Of a DNA stretch of 64,000 bases, positions 48,343 through 61,576 are shown piece by piece; within the stretch, counting starts at the first letter, position 1, and the number at the start of each line of letters is the position of its first letter. Origin of the DNA: Ophiostoma sp. CBS 140.51 (lineage: Eukaryota > Ascomycota > Sordariomycetes > Ophiostomatales > Ophiostomataceae). Both the position numbers and the translations under genes were made by a program. The notes beneath the pieces are model-generated. The model was not told where the DNA came from. It saw only the letters and a list, made by a program, of their open reading frames with translations, and searched no databases. Location: NCBI GenBank assembly GCA_029298735.1, contig JANSLP010000023.1:62001-126000 (forward strand), given 5' to 3'.

Positions 48343-51300
48343 GGTGAGCGATGGGACCGGCAGCCCATGGTAGACTGGAAAAGTGCTGTAGATATTGTGT
48401 GTGTAGAACTGGAGTTCGAATGTTGCAACTGTGTGTCATGAAGCTCGAGAAAACGACGTCAAAATCGTCGCCGGTGGGTGACGAGCCTGAACAATTTTTT
48501 AGTGGAGCCAGCCTTCTTTCTCTCCTCTTGCCTTTTGCCATATGCGCCTGCCTCGTCGTGCTCAGCTGCAAATTTGGAGCTTCCAGAACGCGGCTGACCA
48601 ACCAGGCTTTAGGCTCTGTAGTCACGTGCACTGTCTTGTAAGCCAGCTCCTCGGCCAGCTCGAGGCCGGGCACCGAGCCTTGTGCAGGGGCAAACGCCAA
48701 CAACAGACGATGGCAAAATGATAGAGGAGGGGTGAAGACAATTATTTTCAGTTTTATGGGATTGAAATAATTTTCATTTCATCAAAACTTCGTGAGTGCT
48801 ATGGCGTCCTTTCGAGGACTCATCTTGGGATGAAAGATGTGTAAGACAGCTCTGACCAATTAGATCGCTGTATTTCGAAGCACCTCAATCTGAGCTTCAT
48901 GAAGACTTCGTTTCTTGAGATGCAATATGTTGTGTAATAGTGTGAATATCTCTGGATGCTTGCTTATCTCATTTATTAGAGCTTCCGGATACATACATCT
49001 CGGCCTCTGAGTCTTGACAAGTTCAACATGGGAAGGTACGCTATTGCCCCTCATGAGCACACACCTTTGACCCCCCCATTGTCATCTTCTCTGCTCCTTC
49101 CTCTGTTTGTTTTGCTCCTTCCTTGCGATATCTTCCCCTCCTTTCTTTACACCCCACCTTCCCTCTTCTTTGTTGATCGCAAACGTAAGGAAGGAACTTC
49201 ACTCGCTCTTGCCTTTTGCTCGCATTACAATTGTGGGGTTGCTCCTTCCTGTCCCACCAAGTTTACAACTACGAGGTGCTGCACAGGTCCGCAAGTCGGA
49301 ATGGTGCAACCCATCTATTAGTTTAGTATCTCCCTCAGGCGCACGTTTGTGCTTCTAACGACATCCATCCATGCTGGTGTCCACAAACCCGCACCAACCT
49401 GCACCATTGACGTGGGCACAGCATCGACGACAGAAGCCGAAACTCGTGCTGCTAGCCTTGCAACGCTCTTGTCCTTGTCAGAGCCGTTCGTTTTGGCGCT
49501 TGCAGCGGATGGGAGAACTTCAACTGTATATGCATTGTAAGTGAGTCGCTTTGCCTGTCCCTCACTTCTCGACTTTCTCCTCTTTGTGGACTTGACGGTG
49601 TCGTCTTCCTGCAGGGCGGCATGAGGGGTTGTCGTTTCTTGCGTCGGCCGCTTCTGCAACGATGTGCTGGCCGGTCCCAGAGGGAAAAGCCACTTCTGTC
49701 AACAAGAAAGTGGGTGTGGGTTGTCGTGATGGGGACAAAACTGGCGAATAGGACGCAGTGTTGGGCCAAGAAAATAGCGAGCCAATGGACAAGAGGGGCT
49801 GTCTGTTGGGCCTCCATTTTCATCATCCGCCTTGTCACATTCTCTCGCTTGCGATAGGCTCTCTGTTCTGGTGCACATTTCACCCCGTGGCATTTGCCAA
49901 TGCAATTCATTCACTCAGGAGTGGGTCTGTCTTTCAATTGATTTGGCCTGCCAGTGATGTGCTGGCTTTTTGTGTGTTCCGACCTGCATCTTTCCTTGCT
50001 GTCGAGCATGCCTGCATCGCATCAACATGTAGTTGCGAGGAGGGGGTGAGGGGCATGCTGGGGAGAAGAAAAAGAGAGGACCCTGATGTACGTTGCCTGC
50101 ACCCATTGTACATGCTGTGCTGGCCCTGTCGATTTGCCATTTTATCTTTTCCTTCTCTCGGACTTGTGCAAGGGCAAGCATCTCACACACACACACATAC
50201 TTCCTCTTCTCGGTGCGGGCACATCCGGGGAAACAGGGCACAGGGCATAGACGCCTGGTGGGTGGTCTTGTTGATCCTGCAAGCCAAGGATCGGAGCGGA
50301 GTCGCATGCACAACTTGGCCTTGAAGCCGAGAGGAGGTCTCGAAGGGAGGAAACAACGCGAGTGTTTCCTTGTGTTCAACGTCGTGTGAACGACGGTCAC
50401 GTTGCAAAAGGACATTTGCTCGCTGTTCTGCTCGTCATGGACGCCAATTTGTCTCGGAGCAGGTCTATTTTCTCACCAATGGATCAACAATTATGTGGCG
50501 AGCACTTCCAAATTCTGGCAGCAGTTCAATGGACCGACATTCTGCATGAGAATGTGGTGATATATTTGCTGCATGTTGACCATACTCGCCTTGTTCAGCT
50601 CTCCAATCTGGTCAGGTGGGCGGTTTTTCTCGCCTTGATAGCCAAAAAGTTGGCCTGCCTTGTTAGAACAAGAAAGAGTCATATTCCGTAATAATTAGTG
50701 TTTTGCTTTTACACACGATGTTGGCCCAGTTTCCGTCTTCGGTGTGTGCTCCTGGTGAAAGCTCTCGCTGTTTATCCCCCTCCGAGTCCCTTGCGTTGTT
50801 GTCGTCGAAACCAAGATCGATTTTGCGGGGCGGAGAAAGAAGCGGTGAGCAAAGTTGGGGTCAAAACGAAATCAACGTCGAGGCGAGGGGCAAATAACAA
50901 CAGAAGGAAAGAGAAAAAAATAAGGCCCCAGCGCGCCCGTTTCGCGTGAAGTGGAGATGAGGGGACACTATTTCGTCGTGAGGCTAGCAACAGGGGGCTT
51001 TTAGTTTGTTCAATTTCTGACGCAACGAAAGCGAAGAGGGCAGTGGCGAGCATTTGTTCACATAGAACTCGCCTTGACACAAAACAACTTGGCAGGTGAG
51101 GTTTTGATAAAATTCATAAAATTCGGCCTGAGCTTGCTGACTTGATACACAACAACATAGTCATTTACATGACTGTGAACGAGTCCAGTATATAAGCGCT
51201 GCGTTGGTTGTTCGTGTGACACGACGGGCAACTTATATCATCAATCACGAGCTATTACTCTCTCAATCTATTGAAGCAGGGGACTGCCAGCGTGTTACAT

Positions 51301-54300
51301 GCTGCCCCTCCATGGTAAAGAGAAAATAAACCAAAAAGAGAGAGAAAGAGGGGCCAATGGATACCACGATAAAAATATTTGGCGGCAAAGAAAGACGGAG
51401 GATAAAAACAAGAAAAAGCGACGTAATTTCAACGAAAGCTCCAGCCTCTTCAGTTTTGGCGTTGGATTTTAAGATTATCTCGTGAAAAAAGTGCCTGCCC
51501 CTTCCCCTCCTTTTTTTTCTTGACGAGATGCTCGTCATCGGCGTATAGTTTCTGTCATATGTGTTTGCTTTTGGTGCTGTGTTTTCCGTATTTCTTTTAT
51601 TTCCTTCGGTTTTATTTTGCTTTTATATTCACACCTTTCTCAATGACTATCCTCATCTTCTTCTGTCCTTCATTACTTCTCTATACCTTCACAACAAAGT
51701 CCTTCCATTCACATTTTGCCCCTCCTTCGCCCCCCCCTTTTTTTGTTTCTGTTGACTTGGACTTTATTAGTCTAGTTCCGCTAGTGGAGCTTGCCGTCGA
51801 CGGCGGGTTTATTTATGGGGGTTTGTTCGTTTTGTCCGTTTTTAGGTCCTCTCCAGTCGAGGAACATGAAAATGCTCGCAGTTTCAGTCGGAGAACAAAG
51901 TCACCATTTTCTTCGTATAGGTCCTTTTGTTGGCTTCGTCGTACAGTACTAATCGTACGGAGAAGGATTTCGTCAACAAACCACACGAATCCGTAAAAGG
52001 AGGCTGGACGACACTGAAAAAAGTGTTTCCATAAAATTGTAGTCATGATATCAGCATGTACCCGCTGAGGATATGACCGGATCGTCACTTTTAGCAAGCC
52101 GTGTGTTCTGGAAAGCTTCTCAAGCCTCATATTTTTTTACTCGCTAGAAACGATTTACCGTGCATGTTCCGGAGGTTTTCAGATGGTTGTGCCTGATTTG
52201 CAGGAGGAAAATAACAGCATGGGGATGAAATGGAACAAAACGAATATAAAAAGAACAGAAAATGGAACAAAAGGGGGGATAAACCTTAAAACGGGGTGAG
52301 GCAGACGAGACGAAAGACAAACAGGGCTACGCAATGCAGAAGAGCCGGTGCCAGGTGAAGCTGTTTGATAATCATTCAGCTGCTCCTTCGATTCGTCTTC
52401 TATTGTGCTGTCGGTGCTTTTTTGTCTGCCGCTGATTTCGAGCTCGATGTTGACTTAACTTCTTCGACGACCCTGATCCGGGTAAATGCGTCGTGGCGTG
52501 TGGGGAACGGCATGGCAGTTGACTTTCTGGTCTGGTTTTTTTTGCTTCCGAAGGATACACAGAAACACAGGCGCTACTGTTTGAAGAACAAGAAAAGAGA
52601 ACAGAAATATATTCCGTATGCACGGCCGATCACCGCCGTTTCCCCCTTTCTCTTGCGTCGTCCAATGTATGAGGCGAAAGCGTGATATGGAAGTCACGAT
52701 GTACGTACTGGTGGTAAAGGCCGCGCAGCTTCCTGCGAAAATCAAACAACGGCAAGTCCTCCCGCTACAAGCTTTCTTGTAGACAAAAATATGCATGTTA
52801 CCTTTCTGCACACCCTCGTAAAAAAATCTCAGCTGAAGTATCTGACATCAGATCAGGAGGGTAAAAATATCAATACCAGAAGCTGTGTGCGAAGGATCAG
52901 CATGGGATGAGATTCACAATGGCAGTCTTTTCGGTGGACGTGCAAAAAATATGGACGTGGAAAGTGGAATTGCAGAGGGGGGTGGGTTTGTTGCAACTTT
53001 GTGTGTGACATCGCGGCAATGTTTCACCCCTCCTGGTGGGTAAGCGGTTACATGGGGTCCAAGCTGCGGCAAGTAGGGGCAGGACAGGGAAGGTTTTGAG
53101 GTAAGGATTTTAGAGCGACGAGGAAGGAGAACAACGAATGAAAAAAGAAGGTTCCTGTTTGCGGTGAAGGAATAAGAAAATATCTCTGTGAACTCGGAAG
53201 GGGAGAAAAAAGGATGAAAAGAAAAAGAAAAAGAAAATCTCCGTGACATTGAGTTCGCGATCTGATACCGTTCTTTCAAGACGATACTCCAACCGCCCTG
53301 CTCCATCCATACCCCAGTTAATCCTGTTGTGCTGGTTTTGCCGCAGGAACAGACGCAGAAATGCTCCTATAGCACAGGGGGGAAAATGGGGGCCGTTCGT
53401 GCGTGTGTTCGTGTTTCTTGTTGCACACCGCCGTACTGGAAAGGTAAGTCAGATACGTGTTCTGGCACTGGTTCTTATTCTCTTTTTCATGTGTGCTCGG
53501 GGAAGCCGGCTGGGGTCTGGAAAGAGCAACAGGAAGGGAGAGAATGAGGCGTGAGATGGCGTTCTTCCTCCGAGGACCTGAAGCGCGTCTGTCTGACCAG
53601 CCCAGCCAGGCTGTGCCCATGGCCAGGTCATCCAGGCAGGGCCAGACCAATTCTCACATCGCCAGCCAGTCAATCGAGCTTTCAATTGTTCTGATGGACA
53701 TGCACCCAATTTGCTGTCTCTCGTCCATACCCATCCCATCCCATTAAACTTGCCCTCCTCCTGCATTCCGCCACCTGCTTTGAGCAAACCTCCCACACCT
53801 CCCACACCGGTAATAGGCATGGGGCTGGCTAGCAAGGGTTTCTCATTCGCTGTGGTCGAGTCGTTTAGACTTAGCTTTTGTGTTCGACGGCTTCAGGCCT
53901 GCGCCTGTTTTGGACTTGGACGGGCGGGACCCCGGGTCTGGCCTTTCTTTTTGAGGGGAAGATCCCTCTTTCGGACTGGTCCGTGTGTGTGTGTGTGTGT
54001 TCACTGTTGTCTCCAAACCGCCCCCTCTTGCCACCTTGTGTCTCTTTGGTCCGTTGATCGGGGACAAGATGTGATGAGAGACAGAACAGTATGGCCCATT
54101 GCCACCCTCTGCCGGATTTCTGTGAGATGTCACATTGCTCGAGACACTGCCGTCTGTCAACAGAAAGATGAAAATGAAAAGAAAAAAAAATGAAAGATGA
54201 AAAAGGCCGCCACTCAAAGCCATATCTAACCACATTTATATATTGCATTTTTAAGTAATATTGAAGGCAAATATGTAGCTGATTATTTGCACAAACTTAA

Positions 54301-56497
54301 GCTACATACGTAGTCAGCAGTCGGTGATTTTTATTTGGTTTTATATGTGCACACAATAATTTACATTTGAGGTGTCTCTTGGCGGTTGATGGATTTGTCA
54401 GTAGCTGCCCATGAAAGTCTCGCAGTCGTAGATGTCCACCCCTTCGCACTGTATTAGCTGCGCTACTGCGGGACAAGGAATTGCGCCGTTATTCACTTCG
54501 CTGTCTCTTTGTTCCATGGGCGGCTACTAGCCAGTCCCTGATTTTTCCAAGTTGCTTTTAGCACGTTTTCTGGCGCTGGCCGAACCCGTCTCGGCCGCCT
54601 TATGCTGACCGCTTCCCTTTTGTCCCTTCTCAGAGCCAGTCATTGGGCGGCCGCTCCCTGCCCAAATTTAAGAGAAAAAAAAAGGTTGTTGCTTTTGTTT
54701 ACTTTTTTTGTGTGTCGCTCTTGCTCTTTCTGTCATCTTGACCCCTTTTAAAAGTAGCTGTTCTGGAGCATCCACTGTGTACTCCGTAGATACCTTCCTG
54801 ATGTGCGGTGTATTACGGCGCAAAGACATATTCTAACTCTGGACCGTTCGTGCCTTCCATCTTGATTTTTCAGCGCTCCGCGCTACCCTTCGCACTTTCC
54901 CCTTTCGCTCGTCACTCCCCGAGACCACCCCTAGCATCCTTAGCTCAATCGCTGGCCCACCGTCACCTTTCTGCCGTGCCTTCTGTCCTTTGGATCTGGG
55001 TGGATTGGTGGATTGGTGGAGGGGGGAAGGAGAGAGGGGCGGCTCTTCCCCTAATCCCCCAAAACCGCAGTGCGCGCCAGCAAAAAGTAATAGTAGGGGG
55101 CAGCGTTTGACAGGAAACAGCGGCCGGAACCCCTGACTTTTGTGTGAACTTGTTGTCGGTAGCTCCTTCCTTTGTGGACTGGGCTGGTCTCTCGCTGCTG
55201 CCGCCGCGCCGCCTTGTGTTCTTGCCCTGTAAGATTCGTCGTGGTGTGGCCCCTCGCCAATAATATTACCCACTCCTTTCTGTCTCTCCGCCCTCATTCA
55301 ACCACAAACCCCCATCCAATTGCCCAACCCTCACTTCTCTCCTCCTCCTCCTCCTCCTCTTGTTTCTCTCTTCTTGGTTTTCTCCTCACCACGCTCTTTT
55401 TTGGTCCTCTTTGGATTTTCTTTCTTTGTGCAATATCTCTACTCACTCTTTTTGGTCTATGTTGTATCTATTATTTTTACTTCTTTTCTGTTCCATTACC
55501 TTGTATCTTCAACTCTGTATTTCCAACCTCGCCCTCCTCATCTCCTCGAACTCGACCCCCCTCCTTTTCTACGGCATCTTTCGACTTCTCGTTTTACTCC
55601 TCCGCAAAACCTGCTTGCACCGCAACCTGTATCATATATATTTTGTTCTATAAGGTACGTTGAAGATTGGCGACACAGAAGAAGTTCCCCGACAACAAAC
55701 TCGGCTGGCCTCTCTCCCCCGACTTGCCTCGTGGCATCGACCGTCCCCCTCTCGACAGCGACACCGCTCGCCCCTTGCCTGCCCGCCCACCGAGGCGGTG
55801 AGCCCAACCAATGCGACACACCTCGAACCCCCGACGACACCCACGCCCGTTTTCCAGAGTTGCAGGCAATGTTGAAAGCACACAACGGCGCTTGCATGCT
55901 CGCCAGCAAAGGCGACTGGAAAGACGCCTTCTTGCTGGGCGGTGGCTCCTTGGCCTGAACAGTCGAAGAGGGGCAGGGGCAAAGGGGAGAGACGACATGA
56001 GCACCGACAACAACCATCGACCTTCGAGACGTCCCCGAAACGGCCACCACGATACCCCCGATCTTTGGTCGATTTGGTCGAGATCGGACGAAGAGGGGAC
56101 GCACATGGCTAATATATTGGTGCTTCTCCCAGTATAATATATCTCGCCGAGCCCATCTGCGACTTTGGCCGTGTACGAAGCGATACGATACGATATGTTG
56201 CTGTAACAAAACCGGAGGAAAATACTATACGATACTCAACGGAAAAGAAACGAAACGAAACCCTAGAAACGAACCTTATTCTCCCTCCGTAAGCGAAGCG
56301 AAGCGCAACCCGGACGCCAGCCGCCGACACAGTCACGCACGGAAGTACGACGAGCCGGGACCGGATCCAAATCTAAGGACGACGACATATGACAGGATAC
56401 GAAACTGGATATACTAGATTAATTGGATATACCTCTTGAACTTCGCGAACCACCAACTTTTTCTGTCTTTTTTTGGAACCTCACACTTCCATACACC
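48343..56497. other. 8.2-kb gene-poor region and long PUF leader
   Basis: No gene is confidently supported. Items seen: a 113-codon minus frame at 49318-49659 with mildly coding-like composition, whose first ATG is unclear; a TATA-like TATATAAG at 51189-51196 followed by a 57-codon basic frame at 51299-51472; (CA)n at about 50188-50200 and (GT)n at about 53983-54001; a CTC triplet run at about 55335-55358; and a pyrimidine-rich leader (55320-55640). A C-rich block (55660-56140) has several open frames upstream of the PUF start codon; these could be upstream ORFs in a long leader. A possible leader-intron donor AAG-GTACGT lies at about 55651. I found no tRNA signature. Confidence 0.45.
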
Positions 56498-59400
56498 ATG
56501 GACGAGCTGCGCTACCATGCCCAGCAGCCCCCGCTTGGCAACGCCAGCATGGGCTCATTCGTCTCTCCTCCCCGGAACGGTGGCAGCCGCCTGCCGCAGC
56601 CCACCGGTCCCCACGACCCACGATCCTCTCTGCCCCGGCGCTTCACAGCGGACTCGGGCCGTGTACCAACACTAGGCAACCTCGGGGCACCACAGCGTGC
56701 ACCCGAGCCCCAAGATGTCGCTGCCTCGACGGTACGTTCTCGGACTGCCTCTACAAGTGGATATGGCATACATGGATGGAAGGCTAACATACATCTTGAT
56801 ATAGGCACTGCATAAGGTTCAATTGGTGAGTGACGATACGTCATAATACACAGCAGAAGTGCCGCGGTCGATCACTGCCAATGCCCGCCGACCACAGACT
56901 AACAATTCCCCCCACCAGCTCGAGAAGAAGCGGTTAGAGTACGAGAAGCTCCGTGAGCAGAAGCGCCGCTTCGAGGCCGAGATGCAGAAGCTCGACCAGC
57001 AGCAGCTCCGTGACGAGCAGGAGCTCGCTGCTATGCAGGAAGACCTCGGCCGCATTGGCGCCGCCGCCATGGCCACGGGCCACCAGTCCGAGCCCACCAC
57101 ACCCCCCGAGTACCGCGAGACGACCACCTCCGGTTTCCCTAACATGCTCTCGCGCCCCAACCGCTACTCTACCTCCAGCCTGACCTCGCCGCCGGGTTTT
57201 CTTTTCAATCGTCCCGGCCGATCCGGCTCGCAGATCACCTCGCCTCAGTCTGGCATCAACTTGCAGTCGTCCACCTCAGCCTCTTCTTCGTCAGCTGCCA
57301 ACGCCCAGCAGCAGCAGCACAACTTTGGCTTTGATGACCAGCTTCCGTCGCGCTCGGTACCCACCACCCGCCGCAACAGCGACGAGGACGAGAAGGAGGA
57401 GGCTGTCCGCCAAGACCCCACGAGCCATCGCTCCACAAATGCGTACGTACAAGTCTTGTTGAGTTGTTTGATTTTTGTGTTCTTTTCTCTTCTTTTCCTT
57501 TCGTGTATCCTTTGTCCAATTTTGTTCTTGGCTTCGCCTATTCATGCGAGCTGAAAAGGACTGCACCTCACTTGTCATTGGCTTTTCCATGACTTTCAAT
57601 GCATAATGTTTAAAAAAAAAAGGGGAAGTAGGAGGACCTAAGTAGGTCTGTGCCGCATTGTCAAGGTGAGGTGGGAGTAAAGTGAGGTGTTTGCGGCTGG
57701 AAGAGACAGATGCTAGCGCATCTTTGCCGAATAGCTCACATCCGCCTCGAGGACACGGGACAGCCCACTTTCTTGCTCATCAAATTGCTTGGTCCACCAG
57801 CTAGCCAAGAGCGTATTGTTTGCCAATTCCTTTTCAGAAGTGTCTTGTCAATGGTGTGGAGCTATTGTCCTGTCTTCCTCGTTGTCCATTGTGCAGTCCA
57901 AAGCTCCTTTCGAAGGTTGCTGGTGAAGCCTGACTTGCTATCTTCCTTTCTCTATTTAAAGGCGGATTTGACTACAGCTTCATCGTCAATCACCTTGCAT
58001 TGTCACTGCATCCTATTCAGGGCATCTTCGTCAATGCTTTTTGGCCTCCATTGCCTTCCTCTTCTTTTGCTTCACTTCACTTTCTCTTTTTATTTGCATC
58101 TTTATCCTCAGAACATATATTGCGTCGTTTGTTTCCTTGGCATCCTTTCTTTTCTTCTCTTCTTTTTCCTCATCCGCATCCTTGTTCCAAACTCGAGATC
58201 TCGTCCTTTGTCCATCTTGAAAGCACACGCCTTTGCTTCTTTCAAGAGCTTCAATTTTCGAGCTTTACTCGCAACTGTTCTGTTTTGTTCATTCTTCATC
58301 TTACAACGCATCTTCTTTCTATCACTATCTTTTTACTCAACAATCTGCCCGCCATGATGTCTCCCAAATTTTCTGTTGCGAACGCCGACGACGACGTTTT
58401 TGCTGACCTTGACCTTTTGTCCACCAGTTTGAACCGGTATAGCATGCCCGTCACCAGATCCCGCACCGGCTTCTACGACTTTTCGTCCCTCGACCAGACG
58501 AACACCACCCGCTTCCTCTTTGGCGAAGAAGAGGAGCATGCCGCCAATGGCGAGACCAACAAGCTGTACCACCAGACGGCCAATGCCAATGTCTCTGCCC
58601 TCGACGAAAGCTTCCCAACTCTGACCCGCAGCGAGGGTCAGACCAACATGGTGAGTTTGTTCTCCTTTTCTTTGATTCTCTTTTTGTCTTGTTCTTTCTT
58701 TTGCTTTCCCTCTTTCTTGTCTTTCAATTTTTTTCACTCCCCCTTTGGAAATATTGAATTTTTGGTTTCTTGGGAAAAAGTGAGAATTTTCTGAGGTGGC
58801 TCTGAGATGGCTTTCAGATCATTCTCAAATTCCTCTCAGATATTTCTCACTTCCCTACTCCCCCAACTCCACACTAAATTTGTCGCTATCCCACTTTGAA
58901 AAACCTCCCTGTTACCCACTATTCCACCGCCTTTTTGTGTCCCCCCCTGACATTGTTTACCTTGTATGCCACCCGTTTTTTATTCTCTTTTTTTTCTCTC
59001 ATATTTTTTTTGGACATCCCACCTTTGTATTTTTGGACCTGTTCTTCATTTCGTTCTTGCCATTTCAAGTTATCCCTTCAACCTTCCAGCTCCATCTTTA
59101 GTCGTTCAATTACTGACCTTGTTATGTACCGTCAGTTCTCGGCCTCGTCTGCTGCTCTGGACCTTGCTCACTCGCAGAACCATGGCTCTGAGACGCCCAA
59201 CTCCAACGGCTGGGGCAGTGTCCGTCGCCATCGCGCTCAGCCCAGTCTGACCGGTCTTCCCAATGGCTCGTCTGGCCCGTCCAACTCGTCGGACGTCGGC
59301 AAAATCAATGGTCTTCCCGGTCGTCACTCGTTCGACCTCAAGTACTATGGCGATGGCAGCGCTGAGGCCACTGTCGCTGCCATGCTGGCCGCCTCGCCGT

Positions 59401-61576
59401 CCACCATTGCCACGCCGCCCAAGCTGCAGCAGTCGTATTCGGCCAACGACATTGCCACGATCAAGTCGACACCCGGCTCAACCATCTCGTCCAGCACCAA
59501 CAACCACGCTCAGCAGTACCTGCACAACCACAATGCCAGCCTTGGTCGCATCCCTGCTGGTGCCATGCACAATCGCCACAGCCGTGAGCTGTCCACCAAC
59601 GACATCAACAACGCTGCCCGCGAGTATGCCTCCATCGGCTCTGCTCTCCAGGCCAACGCTGCTCCCTACGGCAGTGGTCATGGCGGCCCTGGTGGCCCTG
59701 TGCCTTCCAACGGCCCTGTTGCCCACTCGCAGCCTCCCCTGACTGCCAACGCCCTTGCTGCTGCGGCTGCTGCTGCCTCGTCGGCTGGCACTGTCACCAC
59801 CATGCCCCCGACCACCGCTGGCAACAACCAGTTCATAAACGGTTACTATGGCGGCAACAACTACAGCCTTTCGTCTGCGCCTCCCGTCACTGCTGGCAAC
59901 CCGGCTGCCTATGGCATGAACGGCATGAACGGCATGCCTGGTCTCGCTCAGGCCATGCAGGGCCTGGCTCTCAACGGTCCTGGTGGTCCCATGTACCCGC
60001 CGCCCCAAGGCTTCAACGGTTATGCGCCGCTGTACGGTGCGCCGGTCCCCAACGTCAACCAGGCCCCGCGCGATAACCAGACTCGCATCATGCAGAGCCG
60101 TCGCCAGATGGAGAACGAGGGTGAGTTCAGTTTACGCTTTGTCTTTGCTTTTTCTTCGTTTGATTTTTGCTAACATTTCCAGCTATGAACCGTTATAACA
60201 ACACGCCCCTCGAAGCCGTCGGTGGCACCATCTACGAGCTCTGCAAGGACCAGCACGGCTGCCGGTACCTGCAGAAGCAGCTGGAGAACCGCATCCCCGA
60301 GCAGGTCCACATGATCTGGCTTGAGACCAACCAGCACGTTGTCGAACTCATGACTGATCCCTTCGGCAACTACCTGTGCCAGAAGCTGCTTGAGTACTGC
60401 AACGACGAGGAGCGCACTGTTCTTATCCAGAACGCTGCCCAGGACATGGTTCGCATCGCTCTCAACCAGCACGGCACCCGCGCCCTGCAGAAGATGATTG
60501 AGTTCATCTCCACCGAGAAGCAGGTGCAGATCATCATCGAAGCCCTTCGCAACCGCGTTGTCGAGCTTATCCAGGATCTCAACGGTAACCACGTCATCCA
60601 GAAATGCCTCAACAAGCTCACGCCTGCCAACGCGCAGTTCATCTTTGACGCTGTTGGAGGCGCCTGTGTCGAGGTCGGCACCCACCGCCACGGTTGCTGC
60701 GTCCTGCAGCGCTGCATCGACCACGCTTCGGGCGACCAAAAGGTCTGGCTCATTTCTCGCATCACTCAGGAAGCCGTTACCCTTATCCAGGACCCCTTCG
60801 GCAACTATGTGGTGCAGTACATCATCGACCTCAACGACCACAACTACACTGAGCCCCTCGTCGCTCAGCTCCGCGGCCGCATCTGCCAGCTCTCTCGTCA
60901 CAAGTTTAGCTCCAATGTCGTCGAGAAGTGTCTGCGGTGCTCGCTTGAGCCTTCCAAGGACATGATTGTTGAGGAGCTTCTCCAGCCCGGAGAGATCGAC
61001 CGCCTGCTCCGTGACTCCTTTGCCAACTACGTCATCCAGACGGCCCTTGACTACGCGACGCCCTACATGAAGGTGCGCCTGGTGGATAACATCCGCCCGC
61101 ACCTCGCGCAGATTCGCTCGACGCCCTATGGCCGCCGCATCCAGGCCAAGATCCAGACCTACGACTCGCGCAGTGGCCAGTCTAGTGGACAGGCCACCCC
61201 CGCTGAGACGTCCCAGGGCCAGATCCCTCTGCACAACGGCGGTACCAGCCACAACCGTGGCAGCAGCTCCAACATTATGGTCCCGACCTCGGCTTTCTCG
61301 ACCAACGGCAACGGTACCAACGGCATTGCCCACCGCAGCAGCATCAGTTCAACAAACGGCAATGGCCGCCCTGTTGCGACCTACGGCCCTCCCCCCACCT
61401 TTGGCCGCGGCCCCATGCCTTCTTCCAACGGTGTTCCCGCGACCGGCGCTACCATGATGCCAACCATGGTCCCCATCAGCATGCCTCCCAACAGCATGGG
61501 TCCTGGCATTCCCAGCATGGTCGCTGGTCCTGGTATGGGCGTTGCAACGGACAATGGCGAGGCTGCGTGGCTCTAG
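56498..61576 (+). CDS. Pumilio/PUF RNA-binding protein (Puf4/Mpt5-like)
   Basis: Cytoplasmic regulator that binds UGUA-type elements in mRNA 3' UTRs. Exons 56498-56731, 56805-56825 (21 bp), 56919-57442, 58428-58650, 59136-60120 and 60183-61576, all in phase, 1126 residues. The N-terminal part has RRFTADSGRVPTL, a coiled coil (LEKKRLEYEKLREQKRRFEA), and DEDEKEEAVRQDPTSHRSTN spliced to ALNRYSMPVTRSRTGFYDF. The middle is disordered, with SFPTLTRSEGQ and FSASSAALDLAHSQ. The C-terminal Pumilio domain (about 672-990) carries eight repeats, e.g. LCKDQHGCRYLQKQLE, MTDPFGNYLCQKLLEY, NQHGTRALQKMIEF, DLNGNHVIQKCLNK, GTHRHGCCVLQRCIDH, QDPFGNYVVQYIID, RHKFSSNVVEKCLR and RDSFANYVIQTALDY. LCKDQHGCR points to the Puf4/Mpt5 class. 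Two introns are unusually long (985 and 485 bp), and a coding-like stretch follows the TAG; both are described separately. Confidence 0.9.
57443..58427 (+). other. Long PUF intron with candidate internal promoter and alternative first exon
   Basis: Donor GTACGT at 57443 and acceptor CCACCAG ending 58427 leave a perfect split codon (GC|T), so the intron is well supported even at 985 bp, about ten times the local norm. Inside are a TATA-like TATTTAAA (57953-57960), a pyrimidine-rich stretch and then ATG ATG at 58354. From there an acidic frame (MMSPKFSVANADDDVFADLD) reads straight into the downstream exon without splicing. This would give an 891-residue isoform lacking the coiled coil. The promoter is inferred. 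Confidence 0.5.
58651..59135 (+). other. Long PUF intron
   Basis: A 485-bp T-rich intron between exons ending GQTNM and beginning FSASSAAL (donor GTGAGT, acceptor CCGTCAG), phase 0. No gene or repeat was seen inside. Confidence 0.7.

Noticed and set aside
45778..48441. 887-codon plus-strand open frame
   Set aside because: Exact antisense of the Pol III subunit gene. The open frame comes from the codon bias of the real gene, and the product matches no known family.
57443..58353. Splitting the PUF locus into two genes
   Set aside because: The upstream exon lacks a sensible stop, and its GTACGT donor joins the CCACCAG acceptor with a perfect split codon, giving a continuous family-like sequence.
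60170..61333. 387-codon minus-strand open frame
   Set aside because: Antisense shadow of the Pumilio-domain exon.
61533..61576. 44-bp intron ending at the PUF TAG
   Set aside because: Very short, and it would place the PMQY-repeat codons out of frame.
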